Origin: Sphingomonas sp. Ant H11
GTDB taxonomy: Bacteria; Pseudomonadota; Alphaproteobacteria; Sphingomonadales; Sphingomonadaceae
Direction of reading: 5' to 3'
Assembly: GCF_000797515.1 (NCBI RefSeq)
Contig: NZ_JSBN01000047.1
Span: 1-39,793 of the forward strand
Length of the DNA: 39,793 bases
Made by a program: the position numbers and the translations under genes. This document shows positions 24,537-36,041 of the stretch, one piece after another (within the stretch, counting starts at the first letter, position 1; each line of letters opens with the position of its first letter). The notes under the pieces were generated by a model, which saw only the letters and a list, made by a program, of their open reading frames with translations, did not search any database and was not told where the DNA came from.

Positions 24537-26613
24537 TTAAGCGAGGGTGCGCACCTTCGGCTCGCGGTCCCAATAGCGGCGTTTGGCGGCTTCGACGAAG
24601 CCGCCGAGATCGGTGATGCCTTCGTCCGCCTCGACCCCGGCCTTGTCGAGCAGCGGTTGTGCCGCAGCACTCGCGCCGATCGCCTTGAGATGGCCAAAGG
24701 CATCCATCACCCATTGCACCGCCGCCGCTTCCTTCAGCAGCATCGCGCAGCCCTCCTTGGATAGCACCACCGCGCAGGCGTCGACCGTCACCGAGGGCTG
24801 GCCGGCCAATTGCGCATCGGCCTTCACCGTGCTGCCGTCCGACAGTTTTACCGCGCCGACCTTGGGCGCGATGGTCAGCGGGTGACCGCCGGCGGCCTTT
24901 GCTGCCTTGGTCACTTGGTCGAGCTCGCCCGCATCGCTGCCATCGGCGAACAAAATGCCGACCGTCCGCCCTTCGAGCGTCGCTTTCTCAAGCGGCCCGC
25001 GAATGATGCGGAGGGCAGGCGAGGGCTCCATGTCGAGCACCGGTGCGGCAGTGGCGGAAGCTTGGGCAGTTTCATCCCCAGACCGTCCGCGACTCGCTGC
25101 GCCAGATCCTCGTCGACGTTGCGCAGATTCGCCATCATCGCGATGCGGATATGCTCGATCGATACCTTCGACAGTTCGAACACGAAGGCCGAGGCGATAT
25201 GCGCTTGCTCGGCCGGGTCCATCGACCGGAAGAACAGCCGCGCCTGGCTATAATGGTCGGCGAAACTTTCCGGACGGATACGCAGCTTCTGCCCTTCCTC
25301 GTCCGAGGCAAAGGTCTTGTAGCCATTTGCCGGGTCCTCGCGGGCACCACCGGGTTCGCCCGCCTGGGCCAAGCTGTTGGGCTCATAATTGGCGCGGCCC
25401 TTAGGCACCTGCATTTGCATATGGCCATCGCGCTGCTGGTTCAGGAACGGGCAACCCTCGCGCCCCTTGGCCGCATTGATCGGCAATTGGTGGAAATTGA
25501 CCGAGCCGAGCCGCGACAATTGCGTGTCGGTATAGCTGAACAGGCGGCCCTGCAGCAGCGGGTCATTGGAGAAACCGATGCCGGGGACCACATGGCTCGG
25601 CACGAAGGCCGCTTGTTCGGTCTCGGCAAAGAAATTGTCGGGATATCGGTCTAGCACCATCTTGCCGACGATGCGCACCGGCAGCACTTCTTCGGGGATG
25701 ATCTTGGTCGCGTCGAGCACGTCATACGGCTGGCTGTTGGCGAAATCCTCGTCGAACAATTGCACGCCCAATTCCCATTCGGGATAATCGCCCCGGCCGA
25801 TCCGCTCGAACAGGTCCCGGCGGTGGAAATCGGGGTCGGCACCGGCGATCTTGACCGTCTCGTCCCAGATCGTCGAGGCGAGCCCGGCTTTGGGCTTCCA
25901 GTGGAATTTGACGAAGGTGCTCTTCCCCTCGGCCGAGATGAAGCGGAAGGTGTGCACGCCAAAGCCTTCCATATTGGCCAGCGTGCGCGGCAATGTCCGA
26001 TCCGACATCGCCCATAGCGCCATGTGCGTCGCCTCGGGCATCAGCGAGATGAAATCCCAGAAGGTATCGTGCGCGGAGGCCGCCTGCGGGAAGCCGCGAT
26101 CGGCCTCCATCTTCACCGAATGGACCAGGTCGGGAAATTTGATCGCATCCTGGATGAAGAAGACGGGGATGTTGTTGCCGACCAGATCCCAATTGCCCTC
26201 GCGGGTATAGAATTTGACCGCAAAGCCCCGAACGTCGCGCGGGGTGTCGACCGATCCCGCACCCCCGGCGACCGTGGAAAAGCGCGCGAACACTTCGGTG
26301 CGCTGGCCCTTCTTCTGGAACAGGTCGCGCAGGTGATGTCGGCCAGGCTGTCGGTGCATTCGAAATAGCCGTGCGCTGCGCTGCCGCGCGCATGAACGAT
26401 GCGTTCGGGGATGCGCTCATGGTCGAAATGGTTGATTTTCTCGCGGAAGATTTCGTCTTCCAACAGCACCGGGCCGCGTGCGCCCGCCTTTAACTGATTC
26501 TGATTGTCGCTGATCGGGATGCCGTGGTTGGTGGTCAGTACCGGATGCTCGTCATCCGCCACCTGATGTGTTTCGCCGCCATTGCTGGCGTTCAGGGCAG
26601 TGTCCTTGGTCAT
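24537..26613 (-). CDS. katE: Large-subunit catalase HPII (frameshifted twice)
   Basis: A clade 2 monofunctional catalase, about 692 residues after restoring one base near 26326 (SLADIT then [11 protein letters not shown]) and one near 25043 (PPLPH then VLDMEPSP). The catalytic His is in RIVHARG, the distal Asn in [11 protein letters not shown] and the haem-ligand Tyr in RLFSYTDTQ. The C-terminal 160 residues form the flavodoxin-like domain found only in large catalases ([17 protein letters not shown]). The start ATG 26613 is preceded by GCGAGG. An EcfG-like box upstream (26641-26666) suggests stress control. Confidence 0.92.
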
Positions 26614-26640
26614 GATCATCCTCGCCTTGTGCGGGGATCT

Positions 26641-26666
26641 AACGGCCTGAAAGCACAACAGGTTTC
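26641..26666 (-). promoter_or_regulatory. EcfG-like promoter, katE
   Basis: Minus-strand GAAAC (complement of 26662-26666), 17-base spacer, CGTT (complement of 26641-26644). One mismatch in the -35 element (GGAAC expected). About 30 bases before the katE start codon. Confidence 0.45.
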
Positions 26667-26699
26667 GGCGTGCGTGAATTAAATGCCGCTGCGCTCGCC

Positions 26700-26894
26700 T
26701 TATCGTCCGTTAGGGGCTGTCTGGCGGATCGGTAGCGTGACCGATACGGGCTCAAGCGGGACGGAGAGGAGCACCGCCACGGACAAGATGCCGATCACGA
26801 CCATCACCCACGCGCGATCACGGGCATCGCGAATAACTTGAACGACACAATAAGCAGCGACGGCAAGGAGCGCGATGCTCCACCCCAATGCCAT
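26700..26894 (-). CDS. Small two-helix membrane protein downstream of lptG
   Basis: A 64-residue hydrophobic protein with two predicted membrane helices ([17 protein letters not shown] at about 5-21 and [17 protein letters not shown] at about 28-44) joined by the charged turn RDARDR. It starts 5 bases after the lptG stop, so it is probably the last gene of the same operon. No family recognised. The start ATG 26894 is preferred; the frame is open upstream inside lptG, but only as its overlap. Confidence 0.6.
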   Translation of the reverse strand: MALGWSIALLAVAAYCVVQVIRDARDRAWVMVVIGILSVAVLLSVPLEPVSVTLPIRQTAPNGR

Positions 26895-26899
26895 CGCCG

Positions 26900-27998
26900 C
26901 TATTCCTCGGTGCGGATCAGCACCGCTTCGCCGATCATGAAGAACAGCAGGAACGGGGCCCAGGCCGCGAGAAAGGGGGGATAGGCACCGAGATTGCCCA
27001 TCGCCAGCGCGAAATTGTCGGCGACGAAATAGAGAAAGCCGAGCATCATCCCGATCACTGCGCGAATGAACAGCTTGCCCGATCGCGCCAGACCGAACGC
27101 CGCGACCGCGCCCAGCAAGGGCATCAACACCGACGACAAGGGCCCCGCCAGTTTGTGCCACATGGCCCCCTCCAGCGCCTTGGTCGGGCGACCGCCCGCT
27201 TTCAGATCGGCAATCGCATCGCGCAGCGCGCCGAACGACAGTCCGTTCGCATCGATGCTCGACAGCGCGAACTGATCGGGCCGGACATCGCGGGCGATGA
27301 TCACGGTTCCGACATTCGCCACCTTTCCGCTCGCAACGTCAAAACGTTTTTGCGGGACCGACTTTCCAGCCGTCCGCGACCCGCACGCCTTCCTTGGCGG
27401 TGATGATGCCAACCATATTGCCACCGGTGCGATCAAACAGCGTGATACCCGACAGCCGGGTCGCATCGCCGCGTCCCCGGACCTGGTCGACTTGCAGCAG
27501 GTCGTCGCCATCGCGCACCCACACGTTGGTGCGGTCGCCCCGGTCTACCGGCACCGGGCCGTATTCGACCTTCTGCCATTGATCGAGCGTGGCGGTTGCG
27601 CGGCTGACGATACGGTCGTTGAAGGTGAAGGAGATGAAGGCAACGCCGAGGCTGGCGATCAACAGCGGTGCCAGAACCTGATGCGCCGACATGCCCGATG
27701 CTTTCAGCGCGATCACTTCGCTATTCTGGTTGAGCGTGGACAGCGTGATGATCGTGCCCAGCAACACCGAGAAGGGCAGGAATTGCGCGATGATCTCAGG
27801 GATCCGCAGCGATAGATAGCGCAGGATCTCCGGCTGGCCATTGCCGGCATGGGCCAGAATGTGGCCCGATTCGGTCAGCAGGTCGAGCGCCTGCAGCACC
27901 AGCACCAGCATCATCAGCACAGCGAACGTGCGCGTGAGGAACATCTTGCCCATATAGAGCGCAACGGTGCGCGAGGGGAAAAGGTCGAGTGCGGTCAT
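26900..27998 (-). CDS. lptG: LPS export ABC transporter permease LptG (frameshifted)
   Basis: YjgP/YjgQ-family permease, 365 residues after removing one A from the A5 run at 27347-27351 (complement T5): KVGPAK then RFDVASGKVANV. It has three N-terminal helices, a periplasmic beta-jellyroll and three C-terminal helices, the LptF/G layout. In the Lpt bridge LptF and LptG pair with the ATPase LptB to pull lipid from the inner membrane. The ATG overlaps the stop of the upstream lptF (27995-27998). Sphingomonads have glycosphingolipids in place of LPS, so the cargo here is an open question. Confidence 0.88.
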
Positions 27999-29206
27999 GC
28001 CGCCGCTTCCTTCGATCGGTTTGCGTCGCGCCTGCCGGGCATCAATCTGCCAATCGCCTTGCCAAGCTTGGAGAAGACCCGTTCGAGCGCGCCGATCGGC
28101 TGCCCGCCGGGTACGAAGGCGATGGTATAGAACATCCAGAGCGTCAGCCCGGTAAACACCGTGAACGGGATCCAGATCGCCAGCACCGGATCGATCTTGC
28201 CCAGGCCCCCCACTGCCTGCGCATATTCGTTCACCTTGTGATAGGCGACGATCATGATAATCGCGAGGAACACGCCGAGCGCCGAAGTCGAGCGTTTGGG
28301 TGGGATGCCGAGCGCAAGGGCAAGCAGCGGCAGCACCAGGATCGAGAGCACTTCGGCAGTGCGGAAATTGAACGCCGCACGGCTGGTGTCGCGTTCCTCC
28401 TTGGTGGAATCGTGGTCGGTGCCGACCTTGACCAGTTCCGGCAGGGTCCGCTCGAGATTTTCGCCGCCGCGAATCCGGAAACTCTCGGTTTTGGGCAAGG
28501 AAATCGGCAAGCTGAACGCCGTGAACCGCAGGACCCGTGGCGACGCGACGCGCGCCTCGGTTCGGATCAGCGTGCCATCCGTGAGGCGGAAGATGATCTC
28601 GTCGGGATTGTCGATCGCAAAGAACTGCCCGCTGGCGGCGGTGACGGCGATCGAGCCACCCTTGCCGTCATCGCGGCGCAGGAAGATGCCCGAGAGCTTG
28701 CGCCCATTGTCATGGCTCTGCTCGATCCTGAGCGTCATGTTGTTGCCGAAATGGGTGAATTCGCCAACCTTGATCGACGCGCCCAGCGCGCCGGTGCGCA
28801 ATTCGAAGCGCAACTTCTCGTAATTGTAACGAGCATCGGGCTGAACAAAGCCGACGATGGCGAAATTGAGCAGGCCGAGCGTAATCGCGTACATATAGGG
28901 GACGCGCAGCATCCGCGGATAGCTCATGCCGACCGCGCGCATCACGTCGAGTTCGGATGAGGTCGCCAGCTTGCGGAAAGCGAGCAGCGTGCCGAGCAAC
29001 AGCCCGACCGGAATACCCAGCCCGACATATTCCGGCAGCAAATTGGCGAGCATCCGCCACACCACGCTGACCGGCCCGCCCTCGGTCGCCACGAAATCGA
29101 ACAGGCGCAACATGCGGTCGAGCACCAGCAACATCGCAAAGATGACCAGTGTGGAGAACAGCGGCACCGCGATCAGTCGGGCCATGTAGCGGTCGATGGA
29201 CTTCAT
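27995..29206 (-). CDS. lptF: LPS export ABC transporter permease LptF
   Basis: Intact 403-residue YjgP/YjgQ-family permease. The opening SIDRYMARLIAVPLFSTLVIF and LRLFDFVATEGGP are typical of LptF; then come three helices, a jellyroll region (about residues 130-270) and three more helices ending about residue 370. It overlaps lptG by 4 bases and is separated from the hybrid kinase by 90 bases holding the small palindrome CCGCATTATGCGG (29248-29260). Confidence 0.9.
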   Translation of the reverse strand: MKSIDRYMARLIAVPLFSTLVIFAMLLVLDRMLRLFDFVATEGGPVSVVWRMLANLLPEYVGLGIPVGLLLGTLLAFRKLATSSELDVMRAVGMSYPRMLRVPYMYAITLGLLNFAIVGFVQPDARYNYEKLRFELRTGALGASIKVGEFTHFGNNMTLRIEQSHDNGRKLSGIFLRRDDGKGGSIAVTAASGQFFAIDNPDEIIFRLTDGTLIRTEARVASPRVLRFTAFSLPISLPKTESFRIRGGENLERTLPELVKVGTDHDSTKEERDTSRAAFNFRTAEVLSILVLPLLALALGIPPKRSTSALGVFLAIIMIVAYHKVNEYAQAVGGLGKIDPVLAIWIPFTVFTGLTLWMFYTIAFVPGGQPIGALERVFSKLGKAIGRLMPGRRDANRSKEAAA

Positions 29207-29296
29207 GATGGGAGGAAGCTGGCCTCTGGCCGGAGGGGAGGGGGAACCCGCATTATGCGGCTATATCGGTGCGCGCGCCGTCCGTCAGCTACGAAA

Positions 29297-31252
29297 TCAT
29301 TCGGCGGCGACGGCGGTGGGCGCGGCGCGTGCCGATCGCGCGTCCAGCGCTGCGGCAATCGCCCGTTCGAGCCCGGCCAGGGTAAAGGGCTTGCGCAGCA
29401 CGTGATGGCCGCCAAATTCGACCTCACCACCGGCTTCGCCCGCATAACCGGTGACAAACAGCACCGCCATATCGGTGTGGCGATGCTGGAGCGCCGCGAC
29501 CATTTCGGGGCCGGTCTGCCCCGGCATCAGAACGTCGGACATCAGCAAGTCGACGTGCGCGAGCTGATCGAGCGCCGCCGGTGCCGCGAGCGGGTCGCTG
29601 CAGGCAACGGGGCGATGGCCGAGTTCGCGCAGGGCACCGATCGTCGCGGTCAGAACGCGCGGATCATCCTCCACGACAAGGATGTCCAGCGTCGGGGTAT
29701 TGGGCAAATCGATCGCCGCGTTTTCGGAATGCGGCTCAGCGACGGTGCCGTCCGCATAGCGCGGGAGATAGATCGTAACCGTGGTGCCCCGTCCGACTTC
29801 GGAGCGAAGTCCAACCTCGCCCTCGGCCTGCCGCACGAAGGCGAAGACCTGGCTGAGGCCAAGGCCCGTGCCTTTGCCCGCAGGCTTGGTCGTGAAGAAG
29901 GGTTCGAACACACGTTCGAGCAGCTCCGGCGTCATCCCGCAGCCGGTGTCGGTAACACTCAGCGCGACATATTCCCCCGCGCGGCAAGTGCCGACCGCGC
30001 CCTCGGCAAGCGTCTCGGCGGCAGCGGTAATGGTCAACTGGCCACGCCCGTTCATCGCGTCGCGGGCATTAACGGCAAGGTTGAGGACGGCGTTTTCAAG
30101 CTGGTGCCGATCCGACCGCACCAGCCATGCCGCGTCATTGGCGGCGTTGACCGTAACCTTGATGCCGTCGCCCAGCGTGCGGTCGAGCAAGTCGGACATG
30201 CCCTTGACCAGCGCCACCGGTTCGATCGGCTCCGATCGCAACGCCTCTTCGCGCGAGAAAGCGAGCAACTGCCGGGTCAGTGCGGCGGCGCGATTGGCAC
30301 CGTCGGCGGCATTGTCGATATGGCGGCGCGCGGCGGCGGGATCGCTATCGATCTGCCGCTTGGCGAGTTCGAGACCGCCCAGAACGACCGCCAGCATATT
30401 GTTGAAGTCGTGCGCGATGCCGCCGGTCAATTGACCCACAGCTTCCATTTTCTGGACCTGGCGCAACTTGCTTTCCTGCGCCAGCAGCACGGCGGAGGCG
30501 CGGGCGACCGCCGCTTCCAACTCGACGGCGCGGTCACGCTCGGCCTCGGCCTCGGCGCGGGCGGTTGCGCGTTGACCAAGCGCGGTCACCGTCAGCCAGC
30601 CGAGCGCAATCGCCCCCAGCACGAGCAGCACGCCGAACACCGACAAGGCGCTGGCAATGCCGCTCGATCGCGCGACCGAACTCATCGCGTCACCGGTGCG
30701 ACGGGAGAGCAGCGTGCGTTCCTGTGTCCCGATCCGGTCGAGCAACGTGTCGATCCTGGTCAGCGACGGCGATTCGCGGGTCTTGTAGAACAGGGCGAGC
30801 GCCTGGGCGTTCTTGCCATACAGGGTGCTGCGCGCGGTCAGCGACAATTCCTCGCGGCGCGCTTCGAAGGCTTGGCGCAATTGCTTGAGCAGCACTTGCT
30901 GTTCGCGATTGTCGTGCGTGATCTGGTCGAGGCGCGCCAATTGTTGCCCGGCCAATTGCCAGTCGGCCGAATAGGCCTGGCCAAGCGTGGTATCGGCGCT
31001 GATGACATAGCGGCCGAGTGCCGCCTCGGCATGGGCCATCGTCCCGGCCAGATTGGCCGAGAGGATCATCACCTCGTAACTGTGCGTCTGCAATTTCAGC
31101 GCGCGGTCGCGCTGACGGTTCGCCTCGGCAAGCGTCAGGTTGAGCGCGACCAGCACCAGCGCACCCAGCACCGCCACCACGACCAACGTGACGGTGCGCC
31201 AAGCCGCGCCAGGCGGGTCCGCTTCTGTTGCCTCGGCCACTGTCCCGCTCAT
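29297..31252 (-). CDS. CHASE3-domain hybrid sensor histidine kinase
   Basis: A 651-residue hybrid kinase. Membrane helix 1 lies at about 22-41, then a helical periplasmic CHASE3-like sensor region (about 50-200) and helix 2 at about 205-230. The HisKA domain carries the acceptor His in GGIAHDFNNML (near residue 285). The intact HATPase has the N-box NLAVNARDAM and the G-boxes DTGCGM and GTGLGLS. A C-terminal receiver follows with its acceptor Asp in LLMSDVLMPGQ. It starts 51 bases after the corrected spt stop, so it could be co-transcribed with the sphingolipid genes. Partner and stimulus unknown. Confidence 0.9.
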   Translation of the reverse strand: MSGTVAEATEADPPGAAWRTVTLVVVAVLGALVLVALNLTLAEANRQRDRALKLQTHSYEVMILSANLAGTMAHAEAALGRYVISADTTLGQAYSADWQLAGQQLARLDQITHDNREQQVLLKQLRQAFEARREELSLTARSTLYGKNAQALALFYKTRESPSLTRIDTLLDRIGTQERTLLSRRTGDAMSSVARSSGIASALSVFGVLLVLGAIALGWLTVTALGQRATARAEAEAERDRAVELEAAVARASAVLLAQESKLRQVQKMEAVGQLTGGIAHDFNNMLAVVLGGLELAKRQIDSDPAAARRHIDNAADGANRAAALTRQLLAFSREEALRSEPIEPVALVKGMSDLLDRTLGDGIKVTVNAANDAAWLVRSDRHQLENAVLNLAVNARDAMNGRGQLTITAAAETLAEGAVGTCRAGEYVALSVTDTGCGMTPELLERVFEPFFTTKPAGKGTGLGLSQVFAFVRQAEGEVGLRSEVGRGTTVTIYLPRYADGTVAEPHSENAAIDLPNTPTLDILVVEDDPRVLTATIGALRELGHRPVACSDPLAAPAALDQLAHVDLLMSDVLMPGQTGPEMVAALQHRHTDMAVLFVTGYAGEAGGEVEFGGHHVLRKPFTLAGLERAIAAALDARSARAAPTAVAAE

Positions 31253-31303
31253 GTCAGCTTTTTAGCCCAAGCGAGCATTTTTGAACAGGCGGCGGACAGG
31301 CGG

Positions 31304-32566
31304 TCAGCCGATTGCACCGGTGGCGCGCCCTGCAGCGGCGAACATCGTCAGCACCGTGGCGATTTGCTCGGGCGTATGCTCCGCGCAGAGCGAGCAGCGC
31401 AGCAGATAAGTGCCAGCCGGGGTCGCCGGGGGGGCGCGCCATGTTGACGTAAAGCCCGCCTTCGAGCAGCGCCTGCCACATTGCCACGGCCTGTTCCTGG
31501 TCGTTCAGGATGATCGCGATGATCGCGCTGTCGGGGTTTTCCGTGCCGAGCTTGAAGCCAAGCGCCTTCAGGCCGCCATGCAGCGACCGGGCATTCTCCC
31601 ACAATTGCTGCCGTTTCTTGTGCGCATGCTTGAGCTTGCGGATCGAGGCGGCAGCGGTGGCGACGACCGACGGCGGCAGCGAGGCGGTGAAGATATAGGG
31701 ACGGCAGGCGAGGCGAATCGCCTCGAACTTCGGATGGTTGGAAATGCAGAAACCACCGACGGTGCCGACCGATTTGGAGAAGGTGCCGACGACGAAATCG
31801 ACATCGGCTTCGCAGCCTTGTTCCTCATACACGCCGCGGCCATTGGGGCCGTAAAAGCCCATCGAATGCGCTTCGTCGCTGAGCACCATCGCACCATGCT
31901 TCTTGGCGACGGCGACCATTTCCTTCAGCGGCGCAATGTCGCCGAGCATCGAATAGACGCCCTCCAGCACGACCAACTTGCCCGGCTCCTTGGGCAGGCG
32001 ACCGAGCCGCTTGTCGAGATCCTCGACGCTGTTGTGGCGGAAGCGGACGATCTCGGCATTGCCCTGCTGGCAGCCGTCATAGATCGAGGCATGGCTGTCG
32101 GCATCGAGGATGACATATTCGCCCTTGCCCGCGAGCGTCGAGATCATGCCGAGATTGGCCATGTATCCGGTCGAAAGACGATCGCGCCCGACACGCCGTA
32201 GAAATCGCGCAGCGCATCCTCGACCTCGATATGGTCGCGGAAGGTGCCGTTGAGCATACGGCTGCCATTGGTGCCCGACCCGAACTGGTCGAGCGCGGCG
32301 TGGCCAGCGGCGATCACGTCGGGGTCGAAGGTCATCCCCATATAATTATAGGTGCCGAGCAGGATGGTGTCGCGCCCTGCGATGACGGCCTCGGTCGGGG
32401 ATTTCACCTGCTCCATCACGATCGCGAACGGATCGGTCACACCGGTGTCGATCAGCGCCTGGCGTTCGGCGATCAACGCGTCGAACTTCGACATCAGGTC
32501 GCGCTCGGGCGCGATCGTCGCGGGATCGGCGGGGAGGTTTTCGGTCACAAGGCCGGCATCGCTCAT
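31304..32566 (-). CDS. spt: Serine palmitoyltransferase (frameshifted twice)
   Basis: PLP-dependent alpha-oxoamine synthase that condenses serine with an acyl thioester to 3-ketosphinganine, the first step of sphingolipid synthesis. Two errors are corrected: a missing T in the run at 32174-32176 (GAIVF then STGYMANLG), and an extra base in the C7 run at 31428-31434 (MARPP then ATPAGTYLLR, ending RATGAIG). The result is 420 residues, with His159 (DADSHAS), Asp231 and His234 (LSDEAH) and the Schiff-base Lys265 (GTFSKSVG). These numbers match the soluble S. paucimobilis enzyme. It starts 4 bases after the ACP gene. Confidence 0.95.
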
Positions 32567-32570
32567 CGGA

Positions 32571-32813
32571 TCAGCCCTTCAGCTTCGCGACGGCATCGAC
32601 CAATTGGCCGACGGTTTCGATTTCCGCCTGCATGTTCATGGTGATGATGATGTCGAATTCATCCTCGATCGCCGCGACGAAATCCATCACGGTCAGGCTG
32701 TCCCATTCGAGGTCGCCCTGAAAGGTCGTCGCGTCGCTCAGCGTTACGCCCTTTTTGTTGAAGGGTTCGATCTGCGCGGTGACGGTATCGTAAATGGCCT
32801 GGCGGTCGCTCAT
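32571..32813 (-). CDS. Acyl carrier protein of the sphingolipid operon
   Basis: An 80-residue acidic four-helix carrier. The phosphopantetheine serine is Ser39 in the WDSLTVMDF motif. It differs clearly from a fatty-acid AcpP (GADSLDTVE) and lies immediately before spt. A comparable ACP gene sits beside spt in Caulobacter and is needed for ceramide synthesis there, so this one probably presents the acyl chain to Spt or to the N-acyltransferase. Confidence 0.88.
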   Translation of the reverse strand: MSDRQAIYDTVTAQIEPFNKKGVTLSDATTFQGDLEWDSLTVMDFVAAIEDEFDIIITMNMQAEIETVGQLVDAVAKLKG

Positions 32814-32873
32814 GGTCAGTCCTTGAAGTGTTGTATCGCTGTGCCGCCAAAATGCGGCGGCTTTATAGCACGC

Positions 32874-33777
32874 CTATAACAAGCCGTTCGCGCGATACCA
32901 TGCCGCCGTTGCGGCAAGCCCTTGTGCGTCGGCACCTGCGGCACCCAAAGCGCCGGGTCGGGGCGCTTGGAGGGGGAGGCAGTCCAGTCCGGATGGCAGA
33001 GATAGCGACGCGGTCGGCGGTCAGCTTTGCGGCCTTGCCGCGGAATATCTGGTCGACATGGGCGGCAAGCGACAGGATCGCCTTGGGCAGCGCCACCGGC
33101 AGCACCTTGTGGCCGACCGCGACACCAACCGCGCGGGCCAATTCGGCGTAACTCCAGCCGCCCGGTTGGCCATCGTCGGGTTCGTAGATTTCGTGGGAGG
33201 GGCCTGCCTCGGCAAGCGCGAGCAGCAAGGCAGCGACATCGCCGACCTCGATCACCGATACGCGGCCCGCCGGAGGAAGCAGCGCGATCCCCATCCTGGC
33301 CATGCGGAACAGGTCGCGCATTTCCATGTCGCCGGGGCCATAAATGGCGGGCGGCCGCACCATCGCCCAATCGAGGCTGGACTTGGCGACGACGCGCTCG
33401 GCTTCATCTTTGGACCAGCCATAGATGGACAGGCCCGGTTCGCGCGCCGCCAGTGAGGAGACGTGGACGAAGCGGCGGGCATCGGCGCGCTCGGCGGCAT
33501 CGACGACCGCTTGCGTTCCCGCGATATTTCCTGCGGCAAATCCGGCTCGATCGGGTGCGTTGACGACACCGGCGACGTGAATCACCGTGTCTGCCTCGGT
33601 TACCAGCCGATCAAGCGCTGCGGGCGTGTCGAGTGCGCCCTCGATCCACATCACGCCAGCCCGTGCGGGTTGCGGGCGACGGGTGAGCGCCCGCACCTCA
33701 TGCCCGGCGGCGAGCGCGAGATCGATCAGCCGCGATCCGACAAAGCCGGTGCCGCCGGTGATGGCGAGGATGGTCAC
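32874..33777 (-). CDS. NAD-dependent epimerase/dehydratase family reductase, CerR-like (frameshifted twice)
   Basis: An extended short-chain reductase, about 301 residues after correction. The nucleotide motif TGGTGFVG is near the start, and the active site is Ser (VSSLA) with YGWSK. Two bases are missing near the 3' end, at about 33003 (VA then YLCHPDW) and 32917 (HKGL then AATAAWYRANGLL); the corrected stop is TAG 32874-32876. The start is GTG 33777. In Caulobacter the equivalent gene beside spt and acp encodes CerR, which reduces the keto group of the ceramide intermediate; the same role is inferred here from position and family. Confidence 0.8.
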
Positions 33778-33841
33778 AGCTTTTGTCCCCCAGGTCCTTC
33801 CCCGGCCTCCGCCAAGGAAGGGGTTACGGCCAGGCTCACTT

Positions 33842-34954
33842 TCACACCAGCGCCATATGGTTGCGGTGGATGAGTGCCGCGCGCGGGGCATAGCCGAGGA
33901 TCGCGGCATGTTCGTCGCTACGCTTGCCGGTGATCGCGGCGGCGTCGGCGGCATCATATTCGCTGAGGCCGCGGGCCAGCGTCCGCCCGTCCGGCCCGAC
34001 GACCGACAGCAAGTCCCCGCGCGCAAAGCTGCCCGAAACCTGCGTTGCCCCGGCGGCGAGCAAGCTCTTGCCGTCGGCCAGCGCGCGCGCCGCGCCTGCG
34101 TCGATCATGATCTCGCCTTTGGCAGTGAGTCCGCCCGCCAGCCAGGCCTTGCGTGCGGGTGCGGCACGTTCGGCGGCGAACACCGTACCACGCGCGGTTG
34201 CGTCGAACGTGGCGAGCGGATGCTCGGCATGGCCGGAAACGATCGCGAGCTGTGCGCCGGCAGCGGTGGCAATGCGCGCGGCGGCGATCTTTGAGACCAT
34301 CCCGCCAGACCCCATGCCCGATCCCGATCCGCCATCGGCCATCGCCTCGATCCGCGCATCGATTCGCTCGACGCGCGGGATCAGCGTGGCGTCGGGGTTG
34401 GTGTTGGGGTTGGCGTCGTACAGTCCGGCGACGTCGGACAACAGGATCACGCCCTGCGCGCCCGCCGCCTGCGCCACCCGCGCGGCGAGCCGGTCATTGT
34501 CGCCGAAGCGGATTTCCTCGGTGGCGACGCTGTCATTTTCGTTGATCACCGGCACCACACCCAGCGACAGCAGTCGCCCGAGCGTGGCGGCAGCGTTGAG
34601 ATAGCGACGGCGGTCCTCAAGGTCATCGAGCGTCACCAGCATCTGCGCTGCGGTCAGCCCCTCTGCTGCTAGCAATTCGGCCCAGACGCCCGACAGTGCG
34701 ATCTGCCCGGTAGCAGCGGCGGCTTGTGCATCTTCCAGGCTGGCGCGGCCGCCCTTGGGCAGCTTCAACCGCCGCGCCCCCAGCGCAATCGCGCCCGACG
34801 ACACCACCGCAATTTCCTGGCCCAGGCGAGCGCGTGCGGCGATGTCGGCCACCAGGCTCGCCAGCCATGCCCGCCGCACCGTCCCATCGGGCGCGACGAG
34901 CAGCGACGAACCGACCTTGACGATCAGGCGTGGCGCGGAGGCGGGGGAGAACAT
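33842..34954 (-). CDS. proB: Glutamate 5-kinase
   Basis: A 370-residue enzyme that phosphorylates glutamate in the first step of proline synthesis. It has an amino-acid kinase domain (LIVKVGSSLL, VSSGAIALGARRL, NENDSVATEEIRFGDND, GGMVSKIAAA) and a C-terminal PUA domain from about residue 275 (ALADGKSLLAAG). It begins 9 bases after obg and should be in its operon. A 64-base gap with a CCTTCC/GGAAGG inverted repeat separates it from the CerR-like gene. Confidence 0.96.
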   Translation of the reverse strand: MFSPASAPRLIVKVGSSLLVAPDGTVRRAWLASLVADIAARARLGQEIAVVSSGAIALGARRLKLPKGGRASLEDAQAAAATGQIALSGVWAELLAAEGLTAAQMLVTLDDLEDRRRYLNAAATLGRLLSLGVVPVINENDSVATEEIRFGDNDRLAARVAQAAGAQGVILLSDVAGLYDANPNTNPDATLIPRVERIDARIEAMADGGSGSGMGSGGMVSKIAAARIATAAGAQLAIVSGHAEHPLATFDATARGTVFAAERAAPARKAWLAGGLTAKGEIMIDAGAARALADGKSLLAAGATQVSGSFARGDLLSVVGPDGRTLARGLSEYDAADAAAITGKRSDEHAAILGYAPRAALIHRNHMALV

Positions 34955-34963
34955 GCCGCTATC

Positions 34964-36015
<1,052 letters not shown>

Positions 36016-36041
36016 TTAGCGGAAATTGCGATTTTAGCCAG

